Assembly: GCF_006636215.1 (NCBI RefSeq)
Contig: NZ_VIFM01000063.1
Location: forward strand, 1 to 47,831
Length of the DNA stretch: 47,831 nt
Origin: Myxococcus llanfairpwllgwyngyllgogerychwyrndrobwllllantysiliogogogochensis
GTDB lineage: Bacteria; Myxococcota; Myxococcia; Myxococcales; Myxococcaceae
Direction of reading: 5' to 3'
Part shown: positions 1-7,954 of the stretch, piece by piece
How the letters are laid out: every line of letters starts with the position of its first letter
Position numbering within the stretch: the stretch's first letter is position 1
Notes under the pieces: model-generated
Database searches by the model: none
Told to the model about the DNA's origin: nothing
What the model saw: only the letters and a program-made list of their open reading frames with translations
Program-made: the position numbers and the translations under genes

Positions 1-1
1 T

Positions 2-17
2 TGTGTCTAAGAGACAG
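2..17 (+). other. Residual Nextera mosaic-end adapter at contig edge
   Basis: These 16 bases read TGTGTCTAAGAGACAG and differ at one position from the last 16 bases of the Tn5/Nextera mosaic end (TGTGTATAAGAGACAG). They sit at the extreme left edge of the sequence, where untrimmed adapter is expected at a contig end. They are most likely not genomic, so the GTG at base 3 and the residues it would encode should not be used as a gene start. Confidence 0.85.
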
Positions 18-521
18 GGGCTCGGCCCACCGCAAGGCGGTTGGTATCCGGTGTCCACGCCCGTGAAGTTGTCATTCCCGGAGTTCGGTACGCACAAGGT
101 CGTCCACGTCTCCGCGAGCGGCCACGTCACCCACGTGATTCTGGACAACGGAACGCTGTGGGGTTGGGGCGACAGCGCGCTGGGCGAGGTGGGCAATGGA
201 GCGATGCTGGATTTCGCCACCTACCACTCCCCGTACAACTGGGACTGGGGCAAGTACGAGAAGATGGTCTTCCGCCCCGTGCAGGTGGCCCCGGGCGTTA
301 CCTTCACGGCCCTGCACAACACCGCGCAGTCGTTCTACAACTACGCCACCGCGACGGACGGCACCATCTACTCCTGGGGCCGGAACAAGACGGGCGTGCT
401 GGGCAACGGCGTGCGGCCCACCGGTGACGTGGCCGGCCGCCCCGACAGTTGGAACGTGGCCACCGCCACGCCCGTGCCCGCGCACCTGCTGACCACGGGC
501 ACCGACACGCCGTCGAAGTAG
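18..521 (+). CDS. RCC1-repeat protein, C-terminal fragment
   Basis: This is the 3' end of a gene whose 5' part lies beyond the left edge; genomic sequence begins only after the adapter at bases 2-17. The roughly 167 visible residues contain beta-propeller blades of the RCC1 type. Two typical cores are visible: TLWGWGDSALGEVGNG and, later, TIYSWGRNKTGVLGNG. Bacterial RCC1-repeat proteins are usually secreted or surface propellers of unknown ligand, and they are frequent in myxobacteria. The protein ends shortly after the last blade, with no C-terminal sorting tail. The exact role is unknown. The next gene is convergent, with only about 10 bases between the stops. Confidence 0.7.
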   Translation, partial: GLGPPQGGWYPVSTPVKLSFPEFGTHKVVHVSASGHVTHVILDNGTLWGWGDSALGEVGNGAMLDFATYHSPYNWDWGKYEKMVFRPVQVAPGVTFTALHNTAQSFYNYATATDGTIYSWGRNKTGVLGNGVRPTGDVAGRPDSWNVATATPVPAHLLTTGTDTPSK

Positions 522-530
522 CGCGCATCG

Positions 531-1430
531 TCAGCCGTTCAACACCACGGCCAGCCCGTGGGAGAAGGGCTGGGCGGAAGCGAAGCGGGGTGTCACCGCC
601 CAGCTTCCGTCCGGGCGCAGGTAGCCGAACAGGCCGTTCTCCTTCACGGCGGCCAGCCCTTCCGAGAAAGTGCCATTCACCGCCTGGAAGCGGGGCTCGA
701 TGACCAGGGCCCCCTTCCGGTCGATGAAGCCATAGGCGCCCTTCTGCTTCACGGGAGCAAGCCCCTCGCGAAACGCGCACTCCGTCAGGCTCGTGTCCCA
801 GTTCGAGAAGCCAGGCTCCAGCACCCAGGCGCCGGACTCCTCCACGAAGCCGAACTTCTTGCCCTTCACGACCAGCGCCAGCCCGTCCGAGAAGCGACCC
901 ATCGTCTCGAAGTCGAAGCTGGCGAGGCACTGGCCCTTGGGGTCGATGAGCCGGCTCTGCTCTGCCTTGGGGCGCTCCTTCAAGACGACGTGTGCCTTGC
1001 CGTCGAAGAAGGGCCGGGCGAGTCCACCGCCGAACCCGTCCAGCACCACCTCGCCCCTCCGGTTGATGTACGAATCGGAGCCCTTCGCCCCCGCGCGCAT
1101 CACCGGCGCGAGCCCCGAGCCGAAGCGCCCCACGTTGACGTAGGTCGCCCCGGCCACGACGTACTTCGTGAAGTTCGCCTTGAACTCCACCGGCAACACG
1201 AGCTTGCCCTTCACGTCGATGAAGCCCGCGTCCGTCAGGGCCAGCCCATCGCTGAAGCCGGTGAACGCACGCTTCACGTCGAGCGTCCGTTGGCCCTTCA
1301 CGTCGATGAAGGCCCAGCCGCCCTCGACGGGCATGCGAGCGTGGCCTTCGTTGAAGCTGAAGGGCGTGCCATGGGGGCTGGGGATGACCAGCTCCCCCTT
1401 CGTGTCGATGAAGCCGTAACGCGTTGTCAC
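531..1430 (-). CDS. WG-repeat protein
   Basis: A 299-residue protein made almost entirely of WG/KWG-type repeats: units such as YGFIDTKGELVIP, AFIDVKGQRTLDV, YGFIDRKGALVIEPRF and FGYLRPDGSWAVTPRF recur about every 40-50 residues, separated by F-S-[DE]-G-L-A motifs. The family is thought to form beta-rich repeat structures, and no enzymatic role is established. There is no signal peptide or lipobox, so it is probably cytoplasmic unless exported by another route. The start is a GTG with no strong ribosome-binding site. It runs in the same direction as the downstream end of the GH71-like gene (40-bp gap), but no functional link is evident. Confidence 0.75.
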   Translation of the reverse strand: MTTRYGFIDTKGELVIPSPHGTPFSFNEGHARMPVEGGWAFIDVKGQRTLDVKRAFTGFSDGLALTDAGFIDVKGKLVLPVEFKANFTKYVVAGATYVNVGRFGSGLAPVMRAGAKGSDSYINRRGEVVLDGFGGGLARPFFDGKAHVVLKERPKAEQSRLIDPKGQCLASFDFETMGRFSDGLALVVKGKKFGFVEESGAWVLEPGFSNWDTSLTECAFREGLAPVKQKGAYGFIDRKGALVIEPRFQAVNGTFSEGLAAVKENGLFGYLRPDGSWAVTPRFASAQPFSHGLAVVLNG

Positions 1431-1469
1431 GGCGCGGACCCTATCCTCCGGGCCCGCGCCCGTCGACGC

Positions 1470-3584
1470 TCAGGGCCGCGTGCAGGAGCGTCCGCCGCCC
1501 GCGTGATACATGAGGTCCTGATAAACGGTTTGCGCGAGGATGGGCGTCTTGCTCTCCAGGCGCTGGACGGTGACACCGTTGCGCTGGAGCTCGAAGACAG
1601 GCGTGGTGCCGGGGACCAGCGCCGCCTGGAAGGCCGTCACTCCCGCGCTCGTCACATCCAGCGTGCGCACGTCGGTGCCCTGGGTGATGACCAGCCGGCC
1701 CGGCTCCTTGAGGAAGGCGAGCAGCTCCACCTGGTTGGACGCGGCGACCCCGCCCCGCAGCTTCATCACGCGCGCCGTCTGCTTCGCGGCGTTGAAGGGC
1801 GCATCCGTGCGGTGCCGGCGGTGCGTGTAGTAGAGCGTGTCGCGGACGATGGTGGGCCGCTGACCCGTCTTGAACCACGTGGTGTAGTACGCAATCCAAT
1901 CCATGACGACGTAGCCGCGCTCCTGCGACGCCGTCATCCACGACTCGCCGTAGTCGGTCAGCGTCAGCAGGGTGACCCAGTCCGCGTCGCCCTCAATCGC
2001 CTTCTCGAACTGCGAGCGGAACGCGAGGCTGTTCTGCGCCTCCCAGTACACGCGGCTGCTGTTCTCGCTGTCGGTGAGCTTGTGGCGCACGTCCTCGAAC
2101 GCGACGGGGGACATCCACTTCTTGCCTCGGCGGTGCGACTCCACGCTCCAGCGGCGCATGTTCTCCGCGGACTGCGCGGTGCGCTCGCCCCACGTGGAGA
2201 AGCCCGTCACCAGGGGGTTCCACTCCGCGTACTTCGTCACGTCGCCCGTGTACGACAGGAGCGGCCAGAAGGTGACCTGGATGTTCTGCGCCGCCAGCCG
2301 CGTCTTCAGCTCCGTCCACCAGGCCACCGACTTGCGCTCGGGGTTGAAGGTGGCGAGGACGATGGCGCCATCGAGCTTGTGCACGGACGGGTGATTGGCC
2401 ACGGAGGCAATCATCGACACCAGTCCATCCGTGGTGCCCGCGGCCTCGGTGGGGAAGTCCGGACTGAGGACGATGCGGAACTCCGGGTCCACCGCCGCCG
2501 CCGCGGCGAGCATGACGGTGAGCTGGTTGTTCCGCGTGTCGGACGAGACGCGGTACGGGTGCTCGTAGAGGAAGCCATCCATGCCGGAGGCAATCGCGCG
2601 GCGGACCTCCGTCTCGAAATCACGCTGCCGCCACGCGCTGTCGGCCCAGGGGGCGCGGGGCAACGGCCGGTCCCTCATCAGTCCACCGATGTTGGCGTAC
2701 TCGCCGTTGCGCGACTCGGGCGTCATCCAGCCCGTCCAGTAGTCCGACGCGGGCTGCGCGTTGTCGATGGAGATGGGGAAGATGGGGTAATAGAAACCGA
2801 AGACCTTCTTCGGCGCCGCGCGCAGCGCCGCCGTCGTCGGCATGTCGAACGGGTAGCACGCGGAGATGGGCGTCGGCGCGGTCGTCAGCGTGGCGCTCAG
2901 CTCCAGGTTGAAGCGCGCATCGGACGTGTTCGCCGCGGACTGGTGCAACTCCACCGCGAGGACGTTCGTCCCCGTGCGCAGCGCCGCCACGTCGATGGCC
3001 TGACTCATCCACGTCTGCTCTTCCGCGGGCAACGAGACGGTGGCGGGCGCCAGCGTGCGGTAGCCCACCGTTCCGGCGGGCAGGTTGCTGCGGAAGACCT
3101 CCGTGCCGTTCAGGTAGACGATGGCCCCGTCATCCCGCTGCAGCCGCACCAGCAGCTCGCTGACCCGCGCCGCGTCCGCGACGGTGAAGGCGTGCCGGAA
3201 GTACGTGGTGATGTGCTTGTTCGTCGCGTTGGAGCCGTAGGAGACCGCCGTGGACAGGTCCGTCTCCGCGTAGCCCAGCGGCGAAGCACCCGCGGGCCAG
3301 GCCGCGTCGGAGAAGCCCGTCGCCGACCACGTCGTGCCCAGGTCCACGCCCGTGTCCAGGTAGCGCCACGACGCGCCCGTCGCGACGAGCACCGTCGCGA
3401 GTGAAGGCGCGGCGGCGGCGGCCAGGTCCGCGTCCGGCGTCGTGGGGAGCGCGCCCACTTCGGGAGCGCCGTCTCCAGAGGGAAGCGACTCGTCAGGAGC
3501 GCCTCCCGCGCAGGACATTGACAGCAGGGGCGCTAGCAGGAACGCGGCGAGCCGCGCCCTCGGAAAATCCATCGGGATGCGCAT
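1470..3584 (-). CDS. GH71-like secreted lipoprotein (alpha-1,3-glucanase type)
   Basis: A 704-residue lipoprotein with a lipobox LLSMSC (Cys about 25) after a short hydrophobic segment. Residues about 65-235 form a jelly-roll-like module with an F-R-H-x-F core and a DGAIVYLNG segment, as in carbohydrate-binding domains attached to glycosidases. Residues about 250-560 resemble glycoside hydrolase family 71: FGFYYPIFPI near the start, a GMDGFLYEH strand, FRIVLSPDF, and near the end WVTLLTLTDYGESW, which matches the conserved W/T-N/D-DYGES of GH71. That family contains endo-1,3-alpha-glucanases that attack fungal wall alpha-glucan, which would suit a predatory soil bacterium. The substrate is inferred from family resemblance only. 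The ATG is preceded by GAGG at a 7-nt spacing. An inverted-repeat operator lies 73-96 bp upstream. Confidence 0.72.
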   Translation of the reverse strand: MRIPMDFPRARLAAFLLAPLLSMSCAGGAPDESLPSGDGAPEVGALPTTPDADLAAAAAPSLATVLVATGASWRYLDTGVDLGTTWSATGFSDAAWPAGASPLGYAETDLSTAVSYGSNATNKHITTYFRHAFTVADAARVSELLVRLQRDDGAIVYLNGTEVFRSNLPAGTVGYRTLAPATVSLPAEEQTWMSQAIDVAALRTGTNVLAVELHQSAANTSDARFNLELSATLTTAPTPISACYPFDMPTTAALRAAPKKVFGFYYPIFPISIDNAQPASDYWTGWMTPESRNGEYANIGGLMRDRPLPRAPWADSAWRQRDFETEVRRAIASGMDGFLYEHPYRVSSDTRNNQLTVMLAAAAAVDPEFRIVLSPDFPTEAAGTTDGLVSMIASVANHPSVHKLDGAIVLATFNPERKSVAWWTELKTRLAAQNIQVTFWPLLSYTGDVTKYAEWNPLVTGFSTWGERTAQSAENMRRWSVESHRRGKKWMSPVAFEDVRHKLTDSENSSRVYWEAQNSLAFRSQFEKAIEGDADWVTLLTLTDYGESWMTASQERGYVVMDWIAYYTTWFKTGQRPTIVRDTLYYTHRRHRTDAPFNAAKQTARVMKLRGGVAASNQVELLAFLKEPGRLVITQGTDVRTLDVTSAGVTAFQAALVPGTTPVFELQRNGVTVQRLESKTPILAQTVYQDLMYHAGGGRSCTRP

Positions 3585-3655
3585 CGATCAACCTCGAGAG
3601 GCCCTTCGCCCGGGGGGACGAAGAGAGGGGGGTTATCCCCGAGACACAGGAGGTC

Positions 3656-3680
3656 TCCGGATGGCGCAGACAATCCGGAT
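3656..3680 (-). promoter_or_regulatory. Shared inverted-repeat operator upstream of GH71-like gene
   Basis: On the minus strand the sequence reads ATCCGGATTGTCTGCGCC followed by ATCCGGA, an inverted repeat CCGGAT-N10-ATCCGG. A nearly identical element (CCGGATT-A-TC-CGCCC-ATCCGGA-AAC) lies at 10730-10751 upstream of the MYXO-CTERM gene. Both are about 70-95 bp from their start codons and in the same orientation. It is likely a binding site for a common regulator; the protein is not identified. Confidence 0.55.
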
Positions 3681-3752
3681 GTCTTTCGCGTTTTACCTGT
3701 AAGTCCTTGAGCCGAGCGGACCGTTGGAGCGAGGCCCTGGCCGGGGCTCACG

Positions 3753-4364
3753 TCACGGCAGCAGCTCTTCCTTCTTCAGGAGTTTCTTCGCGAGCGTGGT
3801 GTAGGACCACTCGCCCTCCTCATCCACCAGCCCCTTGTGGAGCAGCTTGCCCAGCTTGGGACCGATTTCGCTGGAATGGCCCACGAGGTGCTGCGGCGCG
3901 CGCACCTTGTCGATGGCGTCCTCACGGTCATCCGAGACGACGAGCCGGGCGGACAGCGTGTCCGCGTAGGCGGAGTAGTCGCTGTAGTAGGTCCACGCCA
4001 CACCCTGGAGGGCGAAGTCGCCCAGCACGACAATCTCTCCGTGGAAGAGGAGGTTGTTCGCCTTGAGCGAGCCTCCGACGAAAAGCAGCGAGTAGTCGAA
4101 GCCCTCGTGGATGATGTTGCCCTCTACCACCAGGTCTCCCGCGACGAGCAGGCGGCCCTGGTCCTCGATGATGAGGTTGCCCTTCACGGTGACGCTCTTC
4201 GCGTCGAGAAGCTGGTCCTGTCCCTCGGAGATCCTCAGGTCCGTGGTCACCTGCTTCACTTCGGCCGAGGGCGACAGCTTCGCCTTGAGCGAGGCCCGCT
4301 TGGCGGCCGAGCCAGCGTGAGCGTGGAGCGAGGGTTCCTGGAGCAACTTTTCGAAGAGCGTCAT
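3753..4364 (-). CDS. Polymer-forming/beta-helix-like cytoplasmic protein
   Basis: A 203-residue protein without a signal sequence. Residues about 45-130 alternate short beta strands with regularly spaced Gly/Asp turns (VTVKGNLIIEDQGRLLVAGD, then LVVEGNIIH, LLFVGGSLKANNLLF, IVVLGDFAL). This is a right-handed beta-helix pattern like that of bactofilin and polymer-forming cytoskeletal proteins, but the classic bactofilin motif set is not complete. The C-terminal third is charged and helical (KLGKLLHKGLVDEEGEW, ending KKLLKKEELLP). Function is unknown; a scaffold or structural role is only an inference. Its neighbours do not suggest a pathway. Confidence 0.5.
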   Translation of the reverse strand: MTLFEKLLQEPSLHAHAGSAAKRASLKAKLSPSAEVKQVTTDLRISEGQDQLLDAKSVTVKGNLIIEDQGRLLVAGDLVVEGNIIHEGFDYSLLFVGGSLKANNLLFHGEIVVLGDFALQGVAWTYYSDYSAYADTLSARLVVSDDREDAIDKVRAPQHLVGHSSEIGPKLGKLLHKGLVDEEGEWSYTTLAKKLLKKEELLP

Positions 4365-4493
4365 GCATCCAGGCTAGGAGTCCGCCCGGCTCCTGACGAG
4401 TGGAATGTCCTGGCCAAACCTCCATGAGAAGCCTTGGCCGCTCGGCTCCGGGTATACTGGGAGCTTCGGCCGGGAAAACGGTGTGAGGTCTGC

Positions 4494-5549
4494 GTGGCAT
4501 TGACCAGGACTGTCCGGTGGGTTTCGACGCTCTGGAGCGCGGGTGCTCGGGGCGTGGCCGCCCAGGGAGCGCTGCTCGCCTGCGCGCTGCTCTTCGCCCA
4601 GACGGCGGGTGCGCAGACGACGGAGGACCGGGCCTACGTTGGCGTCACCTTCGCGCGCGGCACCGAGATTGGCTCACAAGGCGGCAGACTGGATGAGCGC
4701 AAGCAGTTGGAGCTGCGCCTCCCTCTCCCGCCCGTGTTCCTGGGTCGCACGGTGCTCGTGCCCTCCTTCGGCTACGAGACGCGCTTCATGGGGCTGGAGC
4801 AGCACGGCCCGCTCGCGGACGTCGCCGAGGAGAAGCTGGGAAGACAGTTCCATCGCTTCCAGCTCGGACTCACGCTGATTCGTCCGCTCACACCCCGGTG
4901 GATGCTGGTGACGGGCGCGGTGGCGAACACGCGCACGGACTTCAAGAGTTCCTTCGACTTCGGGCTGGACACCTCGTGGGCGGGCTTCGCCATGGCGAAC
5001 TACCTGATTGGAGGAGACCCGGACGTGCGGCTGACGTTCGGACTGGTGGCGCTGTATCCGTTCGACGCCACGCCCGTCGTCCCCATGATTGCCTTCGCGT
5101 ACCGCAAGGGGCCGTACATCCTGGAGGTGGGCCTGCCTCGACTCGCCATGTTGTACAAGGTGGGCGACGGGCTGGAGCTGGGCATCACCGGCATGTTCGA
5201 TCAGCAGGTCTTCCGTTCTCGCATCCCGTATGACGAGCAGGGCCCCAGGCCGCACTACATCCGGGAGACGGCACTGCGCTTCGGCCCCACGGTGAATGCG
5301 CGCCTGGGCAACGGAAACCTCTGGGTCAGCTCGTCCATCGGGCTCGACTTCCTGAACGACTACGCGCTGCTCGACAAGGACCGGGACCGGGTGGAGTTGG
5401 GGTTGCTCCAGTCCACGGGCCCGGCGCCCTATCTCCGGGTATCGCTCGGCTGGCGTCCTCCGCGTCGCCCCAGGGAAGCCATCCGGCCCGTTGGCGGTCC
5501 GCCGGAGCGGGCCGCGCCGCAGGGCAACTCTCCAACGCTCATCCGATGA
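4494..5549 (+). CDS. Outer-membrane beta-barrel protein (DUF6268-like)
   Basis: The chosen GTG start has GAGG five bases upstream and gives a 351-residue protein with a long signal peptide (hydrophobic AAQGALLACALLFAQ, then a cleavage site near AGAQ). An upstream start at 4434 would add 20 residues of implausible leader. The mature part is a series of amphipathic strands with aromatic girdles (FHRFQLGLTLIRPLT, MLVTGAVANTRTDF, VRLTFGLVALYPF, LWVSSSIGLDFL, PYLRVSLGW), ending in a Pro/Arg-rich tail after the last strand. It resembles the DUF6268 group of outer-membrane barrels, whose cargo is unknown. The stop overlaps the convergent dhaKL stop by 11 bases. Confidence 0.6.
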   Translation: MALTRTVRWVSTLWSAGARGVAAQGALLACALLFAQTAGAQTTEDRAYVGVTFARGTEIGSQGGRLDERKQLELRLPLPPVFLGRTVLVPSFGYETRFMGLEQHGPLADVAEEKLGRQFHRFQLGLTLIRPLTPRWMLVTGAVANTRTDFKSSFDFGLDTSWAGFAMANYLIGGDPDVRLTFGLVALYPFDATPVVPMIAFAYRKGPYILEVGLPRLAMLYKVGDGLELGITGMFDQQVFRSRIPYDEQGPRPHYIRETALRFGPTVNARLGNGNLWVSSSIGLDFLNDYALLDKDRDRVELGLLQSTGPAPYLRVSLGWRPPRRPREAIRPVGGPPERAAPQGNSPTLIR

Positions 5550-7236
5550 AGGGCGTGAGCGCCTTCAACCAGACAACGACGGCGGCGGCGCCCGCATCGG
5601 GCACACCGAGCGCCCTGCTCCCCAGGTAGCTGGCGCGTCCGAGCCGAGGCTGCATGCGCGCGGTGGCCTCCGCGCCCTGCTCACCCTCGCGCACCGTCGC
5701 GGCCCAGGCCTCGGCGGTCGACCTTCCGGCCTTCAGCTCTCGCGCGAAGGCATCGGCGGCGGGCTTGAGCGCATCGAGCATGGTGCGGTCTCCGGGCCGA
5801 GCTCCGCCGAGCTGAGCCACCGCGTCGACGGCGAGGCCGAACGCATCCGCCCAGGCGGGAGCATCGGTGGAGCCCTCGGAGAGCCGCCGCGCGGCGCGCA
5901 GCAGCGCCGTGGCGTAGAACGGCCCCGAGCTTCCGCCGATGGCGCGCCGCAGGGCATCACCGATGGACGTGAGGGCTCGCGAGGGATTCGTCCAGGAGGA
6001 CTCGGGCAGGGCGCGAATCGCCGCCGCGCCGCGCGACAGACTGAGGCCCAGGTCCCCGTCTCCCGCCGCGCTGTCGAGTTCCGTGAGGCGTGTCTCGCTC
6101 GCCTCGAAGGCCGTGGCCACGGCGAGCGCGGCCTCCTTCACGCGCTCCATTCCCGGTTGACGTGCCTCCTGGCTGGGAGGTGTGAGCGGCGTGGCGGGGA
6201 CGGAACGCACGGGCCGCTCGGGTGCGAGGCGGCCCTCCCCTCCCCATGCGGGTGCGGTGGTCTTCGCGTCGAGCCGGGCGAGGCGCGAGTCGTCCAGCTT
6301 CAGCACGGACAGCGAGCAGCCCGGCATCTCCAGCGCGGAGAGGAACGTCCCGGTCCAGGCCCGCTCGACTCGCAGGCCGCGCTCGCGAAGGAGCGTGAGG
6401 GCTCGACGCGTGACCATGGCCAGCTCCATCGGTGGAGTGCCACCCAGTCCATTGACGAGCAGGGCCACCGGGGTGCGTGCTTCGAGGTTCCGGTCCTCGA
6501 TGATGGTGGAGAGCAACGTGTCCACCAGCACATCGACCTGTTGGAGTGGGGCGCGTCGCACGCCCTGCTCACCGTGGATGCCCAGGCCCAGCTCGATTTC
6601 ATCGTCGCCCAGCGTGAAGCCAGGACGGCCCGCCGCGGGAACGGTGCACGGGCCGAGCGCGACGCCCATGGTGCCCAGCTCCGCCGAGGCCGCCTGCGCT
6701 TCACGGAGCACGTCCTTCAGGGACAGGCCCGCAGCCGCGGCGGCGCCCGCGATTTTGTGGACGAGCACGGTGCCGGCGATGCCGCGACGTCGCGCGGGTT
6801 CGACGGTGTCGCGCAGGGCGACGTCATCGGCGACCACGACGACCTCCACGGGGATGCCCTCCGCGCGGGCCAGCTCGGCGGCGAGGCCGAAGTTGAGCCG
6901 ATCACCGGTGTAGTTCTTCACCACGAGGAGCGAGCCCGCGGGGCCGGACACCGCGCGGATGGCGGTGAGCACGGCGTCCGTGCTCGGTGAGGTGAACACG
7001 TCCCCGGCGACCGCCGCGTCGAGCATGCCCGCGCCCACGTAGCCCGCATGCGCCGGCTCATGCCCGCTGCCACCCCCCGAGATGACGGAGACCTTGCGCT
7101 GCCGGGGGTCGGCCGGCGTGTCGGCGCGGATGACCACCGTCTCCTCGTCGAGCAACACCTGCCCCGGAGCGAGCGCGACGAATCCCTCCAACATCTGCCT
7201 CACGACGGCCCTGGGCTCATTGACGAGCTTCTTCAC
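5539..7236 (-). CDS. dhaKL: Dihydroxyacetone kinase, fused DhaK-DhaL (ATP-type)
   Basis: A 565-residue single-chain enzyme expected to phosphorylate dihydroxyacetone (or a related triose) with ATP. Residues 1-330 are the DhaK substrate-binding domain: the SGGGSGHEPAHAGYVG loop at about 53-68 and the covalent substrate-binding histidine in IHGE (His221). Residues about 365-565 are the DhaL nucleotide-binding domain, with three metal-binding aspartates in DSAAGDGDLG (388, 393, 395) and a GSSGPFYA segment. The fused K-L layout without a PTS EIIA-like (DhaM) partner indicates the ATP-dependent form. The GTG start was chosen because AAGGAG lies 9 nt upstream and the protein then begins KKLVNEPRAVV, as in the family. 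The frame stays open upstream only through the repeat array. No glycerol dehydrogenase gene is nearby. Confidence 0.9.
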   Translation of the reverse strand: MKKLVNEPRAVVRQMLEGFVALAPGQVLLDEETVVIRADTPADPRQRKVSVISGGGSGHEPAHAGYVGAGMLDAAVAGDVFTSPSTDAVLTAIRAVSGPAGSLLVVKNYTGDRLNFGLAAELARAEGIPVEVVVVADDVALRDTVEPARRRGIAGTVLVHKIAGAAAAAGLSLKDVLREAQAASAELGTMGVALGPCTVPAAGRPGFTLGDDEIELGLGIHGEQGVRRAPLQQVDVLVDTLLSTIIEDRNLEARTPVALLVNGLGGTPPMELAMVTRRALTLLRERGLRVERAWTGTFLSALEMPGCSLSVLKLDDSRLARLDAKTTAPAWGGEGRLAPERPVRSVPATPLTPPSQEARQPGMERVKEAALAVATAFEASETRLTELDSAAGDGDLGLSLSRGAAAIRALPESSWTNPSRALTSIGDALRRAIGGSSGPFYATALLRAARRLSEGSTDAPAWADAFGLAVDAVAQLGGARPGDRTMLDALKPAADAFARELKAGRSTAEAWAATVREGEQGAEATARMQPRLGRASYLGSRALGVPDAGAAAVVVWLKALTPFIG

Positions 7237-7370
7237 CGGTTCCTGCTCCTTGGCTGCGGCGGACGGCCTGAACGGCGGGAGTAAAGCACGGGCATACCGG
7301 CACGGCGTCGGGACGAGCGGCATGACGGGGGCGCCCGCGTCGGAAACGTCCGCCAGCCATCGCCCCGCCG

Positions 7371-7938
7371 CATGACGCTCGCGTCCGACAGCGACGGAGG
7401 CGAGCCCCGGCAGGCAAACCCACACCCAGGGCCCACCGCTCCACACTGAAGCCTCGGCGGAAACGGCGGACCCGGTGCGAGTCACTGCATGACGCTCGAG
7501 TCCGACAGCGACGAAGGATCCCCTCTGCACGCAAACCCACATCCAGGGCCCGCCGCTCCCACTTGAAACCTCTGCGGCAACGACAGGCCCGGTGCGCGGC
7601 GCCGCATGACGGTCGCGTCCGACGGCGATGGACGCGAGCCCGGCATGAAGACCACGCCCAGCAACTTGAAGCCTCGGCGGCAACGACAGACCTGGTGCTC
7701 GTCACTGCATGGCACTTGCGTCCGACAGCGACGGAAGGGAGCCCCAGCACGCAAACCCACACCCAGGGCCCACCGCTCCACACGGAAGCCTCGGCGGAAA
7801 CGACAGGAACGGTGCGCGGCGCCGCATGACGGTCGCGTCCGCCGGTGACGGAAGCGAGCTCCAGCACGCAAACCCACGCCCGAGCCCGCCGTTCTCCGCT
7901 GAAGCCTCGGCGGAAACGGCGGACCTGGTGCGCGTCAC
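7371..7938. repeat. 117-bp tandem repeat array, five units, each with a stem-loop
   Basis: Five head-to-tail units begin with CATGAC/CATGGC at 7371, 7488, 7605, 7708 and 7825. The spacing is 117, 117, 103 and 117 bp, and the last unit fades out near 7938. The third unit lacks 14 bp after CCCAG. Each unit contains a conserved hairpin (for example TCGCGTCC-N9-GGACGCGA in unit 3; GCTCGC-g-TCCG...CGGA-g-GCGAGC in unit 1), then GCAAACCCACxCCxxGGCC, then GCCTCGGCGGAAACGGC. Units have diverged by substitutions, so the array is old rather than an assembly artefact. It fills the gap between the MYXO-CTERM gene stop and the dhaKL leader. Because 117 is a multiple of three, several frames stay open across units 1-2. 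I see no gene in the array. Confidence 0.85.
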
Positions 7939-7954
7939 CCGCCGTCGTGCTTCC

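Noticed and set aside
558..3404. 948-residue rightward open frame opposite the WG and GH71 genes
   Set aside because: It is Arg/His-rich, has no domain or ribosome-binding site and mirrors the codon pattern of the minus-strand genes.
4434..4493. Longer start for the barrel protein
   Set aside because: GTG at 4494 has a proper ribosome-binding site and gives a clean signal peptide; the extra 20 residues do not.
7237..7683. N-terminal extension of dhaKL into the repeat array (GLASVAVGR-type 39-residue units)
   Set aside because: The GTG at 7236 has a strong AAGGAG and the extension is only the in-frame reading of the 117-bp repeats, broken by a 14-bp deletion in unit 3.
7371..7938. CRISPR-like array
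   Set aside because: Units are long and similar throughout with no unique spacers.
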